From Ascarosepion bandense (Eukaryota; Mollusca; Cephalopoda; Sepiida; Sepiidae), in assembly GCA_037127315.1 (NCBI GenBank), contig JBBBDQ010001689.1, positions 556,001 through 620,000 on the forward strand: 64,000 nt of DNA, given 5' to 3'. Shown piece after piece: positions 33,043 through 43,382 of the stretch. Position 1 is the stretch's first letter; every line of letters begins with the position of its first letter. The notes under the pieces are model-generated. The model was not told where the DNA came from. It saw only the letters and a list, made by a program, of their open reading frames with translations, and searched no databases. The position numbers were made by a program, and so were the translations under genes.

Positions 33043-34231
33043 TTTAGTTTAGTCAATAATTTAAATGCCATACGTGAAACACGTTTTGGCGATCATCACC
33101 TCCTAAGACACTAACTCGCATCCATTCTCTCAAACACTCTTCTATTCTACACAAACCTCATCCTCGGTATCCTTACCCGTCAATCAGCCTCCTTCTGACA
33201 TTTCTTATCACTTTCCCTATGCAACCCCCTAACCACTCTTTTTCATCACTTTCCCCTATGTAACCCCCTAGCCATTCTTTCTCATCACTTCCCCTCATGT
33301 AACCCCCTAACCATTCTTTCTCATCACTTTCCCCTATGTAACCCCCTAACCACTCTTTCTCATCACTTTTCCCCATGTAACCCCTTAACCACTCTTTCTA
33401 ATCATTTTCCCCTATGTAACCCCCTAGCCATTCTTTCTCATCACTTCCCCTCACGTAACCCCCTAACCATTCTTTCTCATCACTTTCCCATATGTAACCC
33501 CCTAACCACTCTTTCTCATCACTTTTCCCCATGTAACCCCTTAACCACTCTTTCTCATCACTTTCCCTTATGTAACCCCTAACTACTCTTTCTCATCACT
33601 TCCCCTATGTAACCACCTAACCACTCTTTTGCGTCACTTCCCCCTATGTAACCCCCTAACCATTCTTTCTCATCACTTTCCCCTATGTAACCCCCAACCA
33701 TTCTTTCTTATCACTTTCTCCCTGTCACCTCCTAACCACTCTTTCTCATTACTTTCCCCTATGTAACCCCTAACTACTCTTTCTCATCACTTCCCCTATG
33801 TAACCCCCTAACCACTCTTTCTCGTCACTTCCCCCTATGTAACCCCCTAACCATTCTTTCGCGTCACTTTCCCCTATGTAACCCCCTAACCATTCTTTCT
33901 CATCACTTTCCCCTATGTTAATCCCTAACCATTCTTTCTCATTACTTTCCCCTATGTAACCTCCATACCACTCTTTCTCATCACTTTCTCCTATCTAACC
34001 TCCTGCGCAATAGTGGCAGTGAAATGACTTGGTTGAGGTGAAATGATTAAAAAAAATGTCTTGAAAGAGACATGACTGACTGGGCAGAAGATTATCCGGT
34101 AGTAGGTTGCTATTGCTTTCTGCGGTAGACTGGTTGCCAACCAAGGTTATAGAAACCAATCTGTCATATTATTTAACTCATAACTGGAGGGAAGAGACAG
34201 ATTAATATATTTCTCAAGAGTATCTAACACA
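33043..34231 (-). mobile_element. tRNA-SINE interrupted by a minisatellite
   Basis: The SINE 3' end 'gccatacgtgaaacacgttt' plus 'ggcgatcat' stops at about 33098. The body resumes at about 34053 with 'gtcttgaaagagacatgact' and runs to 'gagacagattaat'. In intact copies these two parts are contiguous. Confidence 0.8.
33160..34010. repeat. 39-bp minisatellite (~21 units)
   Basis: Unit 'tatgtaaccccctaacca' plus 'ttctttctcatcactttcccc', 38-41 bp, with point changes. On the minus strand the early units read as a 13-residue repeat (GESDEKEWLGGYI), open over 33173-33376 only. I regard the peptide as incidental. Confidence 0.95.
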
Positions 34232-34244
34232 ATTTTTATTATTA

Positions 34245-34328
34245 GTGCGATCATTAAAAGTTAAACAACGTTGTGCTTGAACAGTACCTAGATGAGTGAC
34301 CGCTTGGGAATACCACGTGATGTAAGCA
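34245..34328 (+). pseudogene. 5S rRNA-like module, truncated
   Basis: Has 'gttaaacaacgttgtgcttg', 'gatgagtgaccgcttgggaa' and 'gatgtaagca', the 3' two-thirds of the 5S-like module. A tRNA-like 'actgctgctgtaatggataa' follows. Confidence 0.8.
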
Positions 34329-34379
34329 TAGATGTACTGCTGCTGTAATGGATAAAGGTCCGGAATTATTAATTACAGA

Positions 34380-34535
34380 AGCCTCGATTGGAAGTAATGA
34401 GTTATCTCCCTCTAACCCTGCAAGTTATTTGTTCACAACTGCTGTAGCATAGTACTGAACTCACAACCCTTTGCGTCAAGTCACTGTAACTAACCTACAT
34501 CTATATCCACTGGGCCATGTGTCCTTAAAGAGTAA
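34380..34535 (-). mobile_element. tRNA-related SINE, family 2
   Basis: Minus-strand relative of 10330-10462: 'gttgtgagttcagtactatg' (B box) and 'ggacacatggcccagtggat' (A box). Confidence 0.65.
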
Positions 34536-34619
34536 TGTTTGTCTTTTTGCTACCCCTTCCATCTTCGTTGCCTCATCTATTTGCACAACCTCCTTCCTTT
34601 AGGTAGGCCTTTGCTTCTT

Positions 34620-34920
34620 TAAATCTCTTTTGTCTTCGAGATGTCATCAGAGTGCCAAATTCTTTAAACCGCTTTTATCATTATGTTGCCAAGAAATTTC
34701 AGTTATCACTTTCTGATTCTGAGTATCAGTGTACTTTTTGCTTTCATTTTTGTTGCCTACTTATTGCGTCCATGGTATTCTCAGCATCCTTCTGGAGAAC
34801 TACTTGTCTACTATCTCAAGAGTTCTCTTAATCTGCAGGGAGATTGTCCAACATTTCAGTACCCTTTTAATGTTTCCTGTGTCTTAAGACTTCGCTCGAT
34901 TTCTGAATGCAATACGTAAA
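34620..34920 (-). pseudogene. RTE-like LINE, decayed C-terminal fragment
   Basis: Contains 'ttctcagcatccttctggag' and 'ttgtccaacatttcagtacc', matching the region coding for MWFYRRML and LQYGSECW in better copies. Confidence 0.5.
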
Positions 34921-34949
34921 CAATGTTTTGAAAAGTTATCTCTGCGATG

Positions 34950-35033
34950 TATGTTCAGTCATTTAAGTGCCACACGTGATACACGATTAGGCGATCTGAC
35001 TGTCACGAAATTTTTCTGCAGCAAGTTGTCATT
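34950..35033 (-). mobile_element. tRNA-SINE 3' fragment
   Basis: 'tcagtcatttaagtgccaca' to 'gcagcaagttgtcatt', ending exactly where an RTE copy inserts. Confidence 0.7.
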
Positions 35034-35575
35034 CTTCTTCTATGTGCCCTGTCTCTTCAGGACGTAGGCGATCATGGCCTTCCACGTTTCCCTATCCCTG
35101 GTGGCTCTGAGCACGCCTTCTTCTGTTACACCATGCAACCCTCGTTCCGTCATCTACCTGATTAGGTCCTTCAAATATGTTATCTGTTGCTTTCCCCGTC
35201 TCTTTTTCCCTCTATCTGGCCTGTTAGTATCAGATTGTCCAAACCCTCCTTCCTCATTGCATGTACCAGGAACTTCAGCTGTCTCTTCCTGATACTCAGT
35301 ATTAATTTGCTTTTTGTTTCCATCATTTCCAAGACCTCGTCATTGCTCACATGCTCGATCCATGATATTCGCAGCATTCTTCTGTAGAACCACATTTCAG
35401 TTGCTTCAAGTTTTTCTTCTTTGATGGTATTGTCCAGCATTCACTGCCATATTGAAGGACGGACAGCACATAGCAATCCAGTACTCTCTTCTTTGTTTCT
35501 AACGAAATTGTCCTGTTTCTTAATACTTTACTCAACTTCTGGAATGCTTCCTTCGCCATGCCAATTCGCCTCTGT
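35034..35575 (-). mobile_element. RTE-like LINE, 5'-truncated, with 9-bp duplication
   Basis: From the (GAA)n tail at 35034 to RRIGMAKEAFQ near 35560. Flanked by gttgtcatt (35025-35033) and gttgccatt (35576-35584). Coding text includes LDCYVLSVLQYGSECW, MWFYRRMLRISWIEHV and KRQLKFLVHAMRKEG. Frameshifts split it into two frames. Confidence 0.85.
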
Positions 35576-35819
35576 GTTGCCATTACATTACTATAAAATA
35601 AAGACCATTTTTTTATCTGTCCTCGTTTGTTTGCCTAATAGTAAATCACGACCATTGGTTTGTTTGCAATTACAACATTTCTGTCATTTAGATAAAGATA
35701 TTATATCTACCGCTACATATTACTAATTGCTAAAACAACGCATTGAAAGTAAGAAAGAAAGGATTACCAATAGTCAACAGTTAATAAGAATTTGTATTTA
35801 TTTTTGAGATGAGTGATTT

Positions 35820-36022
35820 TCAATAACTAGGAATTATTTCGAACTTTTGTTCCCATTTTGGTTGATACAACGGTTGACATAATTGTTATAGTAGACACAA
35901 GTACCCTCTGGTCATCACCAATACCCAATAATATTGGATTACCAATAGTCAACAGTTAATAGTCAACCTATATCAACTAAGATGAGAACAAAATTTCGAA
36001 ATAATTCCATGATTATTGAAAA
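35820..36022. repeat. Penelope-like terminal palindrome
   Basis: 'gaattatttcgaacttttgt' on the left and 'caaaatttcgaaataattcc' on the right are inverted. They share text with 36570-36780 and 29160-29420. A Helitron abuts its right end. Confidence 0.5.
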
Positions 36023-36550
36023 CTAGCAGTATAGACCGGCGTTGCTCGGGTTTAATGAAAGCTTTAAAACTAATCCATGGTCCTGGACCTCAGACTCTTT
36101 GAACGTTGGCACGAAAGACTAAAAAGCAATAGTTGTTTCCAGTTAAAGCGAAACCGTAGACTGAAAGAAAAATGAATGGATGTAAGTCAAATTTTGATTT
36201 CCTGGTATCGATATCAAATTTTCTGCACTATTGTAAAAACTGCAACCTTGAAACTTCTGAATATCGTTTCTTATGTCTTTGTCTATGAGTGTATCAAATT
36301 TGATTAAAATCGGACCACTCCTTCTATAACCCGATTTTTTCGATTATCGATTTTCGATATTTATCGGAGGTACTTCGACACAAAACCTAGCTAAGAACAC
36401 TCGCAGACGCTTATAGTACAACTGTAAGTTTTTGAAGAAAATCGGTTCAGCCGTTTCGGAGTCTATAGGTAACGGACACACGCACACACAGACACACACA
36501 CATACACACACACACACACACACAAAGTTCAATTTCTAAATAAGTTTAGA
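36023..36550 (-). mobile_element. Non-autonomous Helitron, short form
   Basis: Minus strand: TCTAAACTTATTTAGAAATTG at the 5' end; CCCGAGCAACGCCGGTC hairpin and TATACTGCTAG at the 3' end. A/T flanks. 528 bp. Confidence 0.85.
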
Positions 36551-36569
36551 TCACTAATTTCAGAAATAA

Positions 36570-36780
36570 ATACAAATTATGACAAGTGCAACGAACCCAC
36601 TAACATAATCAAATTGATTTCACAGGATATTTCGCAATAATCAACGAGGTGATCTACATTATCTAATCTATGGACACCTGATGATGACCAGAGGGTACTT
36701 GGTCGAAACGTTGTGTCTATTATAACACTTTTATCAACCAAGATGAGAACAAAATTTCGAAATAATTCCAAGATTAATTT
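36570..36780 (+). repeat. Penelope-like terminal repeat with hammerhead-like core
   Basis: Contains 'ggacacctgatgatgaccag' and 'tacttggtcgaaacgttgtg', then 'gatgagaacaaaatttcga'. Candidate core at 36678-36712: CTGATGA, GACCA/TGGTC stem, GAAAC. Reverse copy at 29160-29420. Confidence 0.55.
36678..36712 (+). ncRNA. Hammerhead-ribozyme-like motif (candidate)
   Basis: CTGATGA, one base, a perfect 5-bp stem GACCA/TGGTC, then GAAACGTT. The extra base before the stem departs from the strict hammerhead layout. Confidence 0.28.
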
Positions 36781-36785
36781 AGAAG

Positions 36786-37098
36786 AAAGTCAATTGATTA
36801 CCATACGTGATACACGCTTGGGCGATCATGTCTCGAAAGAAACATGACTTACTTTAAAGAATATTTTTCTGCACTAGGTTGCCATTACTTTCTGCGGTAG
36901 ACTATTTGTCAGCCAAGGCTATAGAACCCAGTCTGTTTTGTTATTTAATGTTTTACTAGAGAGAGAATAAAAGGATTAATAGTTTTTTCCAGGGGTATTT
37001 GTGTGAAAGTGAATGCGACGAATTCTGCTGGAATTCGATCTCAGATCTATGACTTCTAGTTCCGAGCGGATAAAACTACAATTGCTATAACACATCGA
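36786..37098 (-). mobile_element. tRNA-SINE, full length, diverged
   Basis: 3' end 'gattaccatacgtgatacac' to the head near 'acaattgctataacacatcg'. The B-box region reads 'ggaattcgatctcagatc'. Confidence 0.75.
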
Positions 37099-37119
37099 TT
37101 TTTTACCTATTCTGTTTGA

Positions 37120-37719
37120 TTTGCTTTCTTTTTTTTGTTTCTTTTTTCTTTCTTTTCTATATTTTTTCATTTTTTTCTTTTCTTTTTTTTTTGCGTATTT
37201 GTCCTCAATTCTTCGTTTTCCTCTTTTGTTTCTTTTATTCTCTCTTTTTGTTCTTTCATTCCTACGTTTTCACTTTCATTCTTCGCAGACGTTTTAGATG
37301 ATTTCATTCTTAATTAATTTCTTTTTTTCCTTTCTTTTTCTTTTTCTCTTTCTTTCTTTCTTTCGGATTTAGACTTTTTTGTTCATTTTTTCTATGCATT
37401 TTTTTCATTTTCTCTTTTATTTAATTTTTCCTCAATTCATTCTTTTATTTTTACACTTTTCCTTCGTTTTTCTATATTCTTTCTTTCTCACCATTCTTTC
37501 ATTTATTCTGACATATTTCTTGCTTACTTTACGTTTTTCTTTCTTTTGACTTTCTTTCTTTTTTCCTTTCTTTCTTTCTTTCTTTTTTCCTTTCTTTCTT
37601 TCTTTCTTTCTTTCTTTTTCCTTTCTTTCTTTCTTTCTTTCGTTTTCCTTTCTTTCTTTCTTTCTTTCTTTTTTCCTTTCTTTCTTTCTTTCTTTTTTCC
37701 TTTCTTTCTTTCTTCCTTC

Positions 37720-37758
<39 letters not shown>

Positions 37759-37765
37759 ATCCAAC
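37120..37765. repeat. Pyrimidine-rich (CTTT)n tract
   Basis: T/C-only sequence becoming nearly pure CTTT at 37540-37760 with 'ttttcc' interruptions. The Lys/Glu/Arg-rich or Phe/Ser-rich frames through it are artefacts. Confidence 0.95.
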
Positions 37766-38584
37766 TCCTGAACCCAACAACACTTTATCTTTACTGTCTT
37801 TTCTTTTCTCTACCATTTTCCAAAATGGACGGCAAGAACAACTGATGTGCAAATTAGCTTAGGCGTATACAGAACGCACGTTTTCCCGTTTACTCCCGTG
37901 GTATCTATTTGCGACAGTCTATTTGCTAGATTTAAACCTCGCAACTAAAATAAAGCCACTGACATACGACAGTGTCAAGGCAGTAAGAAAGACGTGGTCG
38001 TGATGTCATGCAAGATAGCGTGACGTAATCAGGTTGGCTTATCTCAGCTGAAAACAAAGTGGCTAATAATTTAATCTGAAAGCCAGTTCATTGGAAAGAC
38101 TCTTGAATTTCCTTGTTAGGTTCCTAACTTTGTCTTTCATATCGTTTTTGTTTTTATCGCACTCTCGCTTCGTGTCCACCTTCTCGGACAATATCTGCTC
38201 AACTCTGTATATCTAACATTAAGACTGTTGTAATTCATATGACAAGATCTATTACCAGTTATCAAAAATGTTGCTTAAAAAACATGGACTTAAGCATGAA
38301 CCGCCATTTTGTGTGCCTTCTAATTAGAAATAAGCAGCGTACGTATATCTCCCAGTACATATTTGCATGCAGAGATTTCGTTACGGAAATTAACGAAGAT
38401 TAACGAAATGGTCTTTCCGTTGTAAAATACTGACTACGTATTATAAGCCAATCAAGAAACTCACATTAATGTCTCAAAGCAGAAACCAACAGAAACCATT
38501 TAGATAGACACAGAAAACCAACAAACCCCACTCGTAACACACTTGTAGAAAATACGGTCATAACAGCCTTATCTGCAGTATTTC
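37766..38584. other. Unassigned region
   Basis: More balanced base composition than its surroundings but no open frame or motif recognised. Confidence 0.4.
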
Positions 38585-38875
38585 TGAGATGGGGTATTAT
38601 ATACACTATTTACATTATTCGGACTATTGTCCTCATCATTGTTGCCATGTTTACGACGTTTCGGCCGTTGTACGCTTCGACCTTCTCGTGACTAGCAAAA
38701 GAGGCTCTATGAAAGGGATGAGAATGATATATCCCAGTGATTGTAATAAAGGGTTCTGTTCGAAATTCCTAGCACCTGAAGAAGACCGGAGCGTACAACG
38801 GCCGAAATGTCGTACGAATGGGAGCAAAGATAAGAGAAATAGTCCGAATAATGTAAATAGGCTTATCTATGTGTA
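38585..38875. repeat. Foldback element, same family as 10117-10665
   Basis: Arms 38590-38700 and 38760-38870 are inverted: 'ctatttacattattcggact' against 'agtccgaataatgtaaatag', and 'cgtttcggccgttgtacgct' against 'agcgtacaacggccgaaatg' (offset by one base). The right arm carries CTGAAGA...GAAATGTC (38776-38811). Confidence 0.8.
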
Positions 38876-38879
38876 AAAA

Positions 38880-39297
38880 ATGACTAAAAATTATTGAAGC
38901 ATAAATTAGAATATAAGAAAATAGCCAAAAGTCAGTTATATCTGTTATGAACATGGTTACGACGTATTGAACCTGTTTGAAAAATACATAAAAACATTCC
39001 CATAGCTGAGCAGGGATACTTCAGTCATGCCGACATCGAAGTTTCGTGAGGGAATTATTGGACTGTTTCACTCTTCAGGGTCATTTGCTTTCCTGCTGCT
39101 GTTTCTCAATCTTTTTTTTTTATTTATATTGAGTTTTGTGTAATTTGATATTTTTGAGTTTAAGTGTTTTTTTGTTTTTTTTTTTTGCTTAAATATTTGT
39201 TTGTTTATCTTTGGTTTGTTGTTGTTGTTTCTTTGGCGGCATAGGATTTGTTGTTAATAATTGCTTTTGTTGTGTTGGCCCCTTTTAATCGTGCTTG
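38880..39297. other. Unassigned T-rich region
   Basis: No feature recognised. Confidence 0.4.
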
Positions 39298-39537
39298 GGA
39301 AGAGACGGATTAATACCTTTACCAAAGGTATTAGTACGTAGTTGAATCTATTGTATTCACTTACACACAAATACTCTTGGGAAAGGTATTAATTCGTCTC
39401 ACCTCTCCAGTTATGGGTTAAATAGCAGAACAGATTGGGTTCTATAGCAACCGATCTACCGCAGAATGTAATGGCAACCTACTGCGGGATAATCATTTGC
39501 CCAAGCGTGTTTCACGTATGGCACTTCACTGACTGAC
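39298..39537 (+). mobile_element. tRNA-SINE, 5'-truncated with inverted start
   Basis: Body and 3' end on the plus strand from about 39340 ('tgaatctattgtattcactt') to 'cttcactgactgactg'. In front, 39298-39325 is a minus-strand SINE piece ('ggattaatacctttaccaaa') that folds back on 'aaaggtattagtac'. Confidence 0.8.
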
Positions 39538-39838
39538 TGTGTATATGCCTGCTTAACTGCTTTATGTTGAGTTGACTCGTTATTACCATCTGGGCTGGCT
39601 TCTTTTTATTGTGTCAGTGTATATGCCCGCTTAAAATATTTTTAGGTTATAATTAAGTTTTTGTGTTTGTCTATGTATGCGTTTTGGTTGCATATTTTCT
39701 ATATGCATTCTTTTGTTGGTTAGTATGTTTTTTCCCCGTTTAATGATTGCTGTATTATCTGCCTGTTTCTTTCTCCCGCTTTTTTTATTCTTCATATTGT
39801 TTTGTGTTAGGTTGTGATTGAGAGTTTATCTAAACTTA
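39538..39838. other. Unassigned T/G-rich region
   Basis: No feature recognised. Confidence 0.4.
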
Positions 39839-40525
39839 TTTATAAATGGAAGTTTGTCTCTGTGTGTGTGTCTGTGTGTGTCCGTTATCTATAGACTCCG
39901 AAACGGCTGAACCGATTTTCTTGAAATTTTAAACAGTTGTATTATAAGCGTCTGCGAGTGTTCTTAGCTAGGTTTTATGACGAGGTACTCTCGATAAATA
40001 TCGAAAATCGATAATCGAAAAAATCGGGTTATAGAAAGAGTGGTCCGGTTTTAATCAAATTTGATACACTCATAGACAAAGACATAAGAAACGATATTCA
40101 GAAGTTTCAAAGTTTCAGTTCTTACAAAAGTGCAGAAAATCGATAATATATATATATGTGTGTATGTCTTTTTATCTGCCGGTATGTCTGTATTTTTTTC
40201 AGCCCTTTTATTTTAGTTTTTGCTTCGGGTTTGGTTCTAAGTACGTATAATTGTAGTTCTTAGTCTCAGCCATGATACCATTTACTCAGAGGATTTATTT
40301 AGCATTCAAAATTCAGTTTACGACGAAAAAACTTATTTGATATCGATACCAGGAAATCAAAATTTGACTTACATCCATTCATTTTTCTTTCAGTCTACGC
40401 TTTAACTGGAAACAACTATTGCTTTTTAGTCTTTCGTGCCAACGTCCAAAGTGTCTGAGCTCCTGGACCATGGATTAGTTTTAAAGCCTTCATGAAACCC
40501 GATCAACGCCGGGCTATACTGCTAG
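39839..40525 (+). mobile_element. Non-autonomous Helitron, long form
   Basis: TCTAAACTTATTTATAAATGG start, CCCGATCAACGCCGGGC hairpin and TATACTGCTAG end, A/T flanks. 687 bp, with the same ~210-bp extra segment as 20514-21230 ('cccttttattttagtttttg'). Confidence 0.9.
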
Positions 40526-40962
40526 TAGTTGATAAAACAAATATCTTTTTAAATCACATAATTACTTATTACGACATCTTACAATTATAGAAGTATTATT
40601 TATTGAATGCCGTTCCCCGCTATCAATCGGTTCAGTAGGAGAAATGGTGTGTTGTTTTCTAAAAACAGAAGTGTCCCTAACGCTCTGTACGTGACTGCTC
40701 GAAGCGGTCACTCTTGCACAAGAACCCTTACACTAAAAATTACTATGTAGAACAACACACGTAGAATAAATATACCGAAACTAATACATTTCAAAATGGT
40801 TAAAGGACAGACGGAAAGCATTCGTAATAATGAATAGTTTGTACAATTTTGGTATTCTTTAACTATTTTACATTCGAAAGCTGGAAAAACTCAATAAAAG
40901 ATTCGTCTAATTTTTCTTGTCGGCCGTAATCAGTGAAAGATAGTTAAAAGAAATGTCGCTGT

Positions 40963-40993
<31 letters not shown>

Positions 40994-41630
40994 CTCTAGA
41001 ATCAATTGTAGATATTCTACAATTTCATGGGTAATACGTATTTCACAGCAAACCTTGCTGCTTGTCAGACCAAACGATGCAACAGTTAATGTTCAAAGTA
41101 ATCCAGAAAAAATATACATACAGACACTCACGTGACCATATCGAGAGTGGATATTTGTAACGGTAATCTACAAAAACATTTCCTCGCACATTCAAAAAAA
41201 CCCAAAACAGAAAGTAAAAGAAAAATATAGAAAATTGATAAACGGAAAGAAGAGAAAAAAAAAGAAAAGAAAGGAAAAGAGTATAAAGAGAAAGAAAATT
41301 AAAGTTAACGTCTGAGATCGACACCAGCGTCTATTGCAATTCATCTGCTTTCTTAGAAATTCATCTGCTTTCTTAGAAAAATAAGACATGGAAATTTAAC
41401 ATTAAAATTTAATTTTAAATATAATGGGATACATTTACGGTAAAAAATAAATTGTAAATAATAATTTTTAATACAAATTAAAATATATCCATTAATAGTA
41501 TTATATTACAACTAAAATAAATTAAAATAATTAAAACAAATATTTTATTTTAAAATAATTAAAACAATAAATAAAGATTATATGAGAAAATGATAAATGA
41601 AATATAAAAGAAAATCTTAACATATGTATA
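40526..41630. other. Unassigned AT-rich region with (TA)n
   Basis: (TA)n at about 40967-40993, purine-rich run at 41200-41300. No gene seen. Confidence 0.4.
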
Positions 41631-41935
41631 ATAATAATAATAATAATAAATATTTATATAAGAAATGTTAGCACTAATAATAATAATAATAATAATAATA
41701 AAGAAAAAAGAACTCAAATAATAGTAATAAAATAATATTAATAATAAACACATGAAAAATTTTAACACTAATAATAATAATATTAAAAAAGTAAAAAGAA
41801 CGTAATAAAATAATATATTAATAATAATAAACATATAAAAAAAATTACACTAGTAATAATAATAATAATAATATTAATAAAGAAAAAAGAACTTAAATAA
41901 TAGTAATAAAATAATTTTAATTTAAAAAATAATAA

Positions 41936-41980
<45 letters not shown>
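41627..41980. repeat. (AAT)n / (TA)n microsatellite cluster
   Basis: Repeated AAT blocks with ~75-bp higher-order similarity ('gaaaaaagaacttaaataat'), ending in (TA)n at 41941-41980. Confidence 0.93.
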
Positions 41981-41983
<3 letters not shown>

Positions 41984-42112
41984 AAAAAAGTGCGAGAAGC
42001 CGGGAACGTTTTGTTTAAAATGTAGATTTATCGTTGTTATTATTATTAATATTACTTGCTTTTTATGATATATTAAATGTCTGTACATGAGGGTATTTTT
42101 GTCGCTACACGT

Positions 42113-42141
42113 GTTTCGAGTTTAAAGTTGAATCTCTTCAG
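42113..42141 (-). ncRNA. Hammerhead-like motif (weak)
   Basis: Minus strand: CTGAAGA, a short spacer, then GAAAC. Helix II is not convincing. It lies just upstream of the second GIY-YIG relic. Confidence 0.15.
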
Positions 42142-42387
42142 GTGAATAAACTTGTGACATTACATATCGTGATCCGTCTGTTGAACAGAACACATACCAT
42201 TTATTTGCTGCCTAGGTTTCCACCAGGCCTGAAGAGACCTGCGTGCTCAAAACCTATGAAGCAAGTAAGTGAGATGTATTCTGTTCTTTGACACATTGTT
42301 AACTCTGCATATTCAGTTCGTTTGTGTTGGTTGTGCATTGAGCACGTTTTTGATCTACCATTTGCTGATCTACCGCCAAATATTTTA

Positions 42388-42432
<45 letters not shown>

Positions 42433-42461
42433 TATCGAGGCAGCAGATAATTTTCTAAACA

Positions 42462-43305
42462 TATACTGTTAAATATAAGAGACAATGAAAAACATAACAC
42501 GTAGAAATGTTAAACCAATAAACAATAATAATCAAATTAAGCTCATCATATATTATAAAAATTTTAAAACAATTGACCTTATAGTCTCTAATAACCCTAC
42601 AATCACACAACTAAATCCTCTATAGAAAACAAATATAGTGTATCAATTTACTTGCCCATTCAGAGATTGTATCTCTGGTACTAATAATAAACCCACTACA
42701 TATATTGGTTTTACTACAACCACGGCCTTCCGTAGACTTACCTGTCACCTTTCTGATCAGAGTTTAATTAAACAACATTTCTGAAAAAAAACGTAGCCAT
42801 GTAGATAATATCAGACAGATTTTAGTCAACAATACAATAATCCTCACTCATGCAAAAGAACCTTCAGATATTGGAGGCCATCTACATTAAATCCAAACAA
42901 GTCACACTTAATAAAATCACGTTTAAATCTGGTCATAACATATTACATTGCATTTAAATATATGGTTCTGTTATCATTTGGAGCTCTCACGCGGTGTGAC
43001 ATCATAGAACCGCATTACAAATTTACGAACTGCGTTTGCTATTTTTGGTAACTGTTATCGTTGCTTAGCAAAGTTTTATGTCAACACACGATAAAATCGT
43101 CTTTGATGGTGAATGTTTTTATGTTAACGTGCTTGTAACCTCTCTGACGTGAGCCGAAAGGTTAGAACGAACTTAAAAAAATTATCCAAATGGAGAATTT
43201 TTGACTTTATTTCAACCAAAAATTAAAGCCAAAATACGATGTTTAGAACGGTTCATGTTTAAACATAATAGACATTCATTGTCTCTTATATTTAACAGTA
43301 TTTGA
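42462..43305 (+). mobile_element. Penelope-like element fragment bounded by inverted repeats
   Basis: A 27-bp inverted repeat ('atactgttaaatataagaga' onward at about 42463, mirrored at about 43276-43305) brackets a GIY-YIG coding relic and a 3' region with 'ctctgacgtgagccgaaagg' (43140-43159). (TA)n tracts lie outside both ends. Confidence 0.6.
42535..42955 (+). pseudogene. Second GIY-YIG endonuclease relic
   Basis: Reads IIYYKNFKTIDLIVSNN, then VYQFTCPFRDC (GIY half with a Cys pair), TTYIGFTTTTAFRRLTCHL (YIG half, Arg and His positions) and LIKQHF-stop. After a frameshift it continues VDNIRQILVNN and an ILHCI-like end. It differs clearly from the 14158-14648 relic (no CxC...CxC cluster of that type), so two GIY-YIG lineages are present. 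Confidence 0.75.
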
Positions 43306-43308
43306 TTA

Positions 43309-43310
<2 letters not shown>

Positions 43311-43352
<42 letters not shown>

Positions 43353-43382
43353 ATGTGTGTGTGTGTGTGCGCGCGCGCGCAT
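43311..43382. repeat. (TA)n(TG)n(CG)n compound microsatellite
   Basis: TA run passing to TG/TATG and then 'gcgcgcgcgcgc'. Confidence 0.95.

Noticed and set aside
33173..33376. Repeat peptide with 13-residue units (GESDEKEWLGGYI)
   Set aside because: It follows from the 39-bp unit length and covers only a small part of the array; later units have indels that break the frame.
33160..34010. CRISPR-like array
   Set aside because: The ~39-bp units are contiguous with no unique spacers; this is a minisatellite in animal DNA.
37432..37845. Long Lys/Glu/Arg-rich and Phe/Ser/Leu-rich open frames
   Set aside because: They are both strands of a (CTTT)n tract; the composition alone explains the lack of stops.
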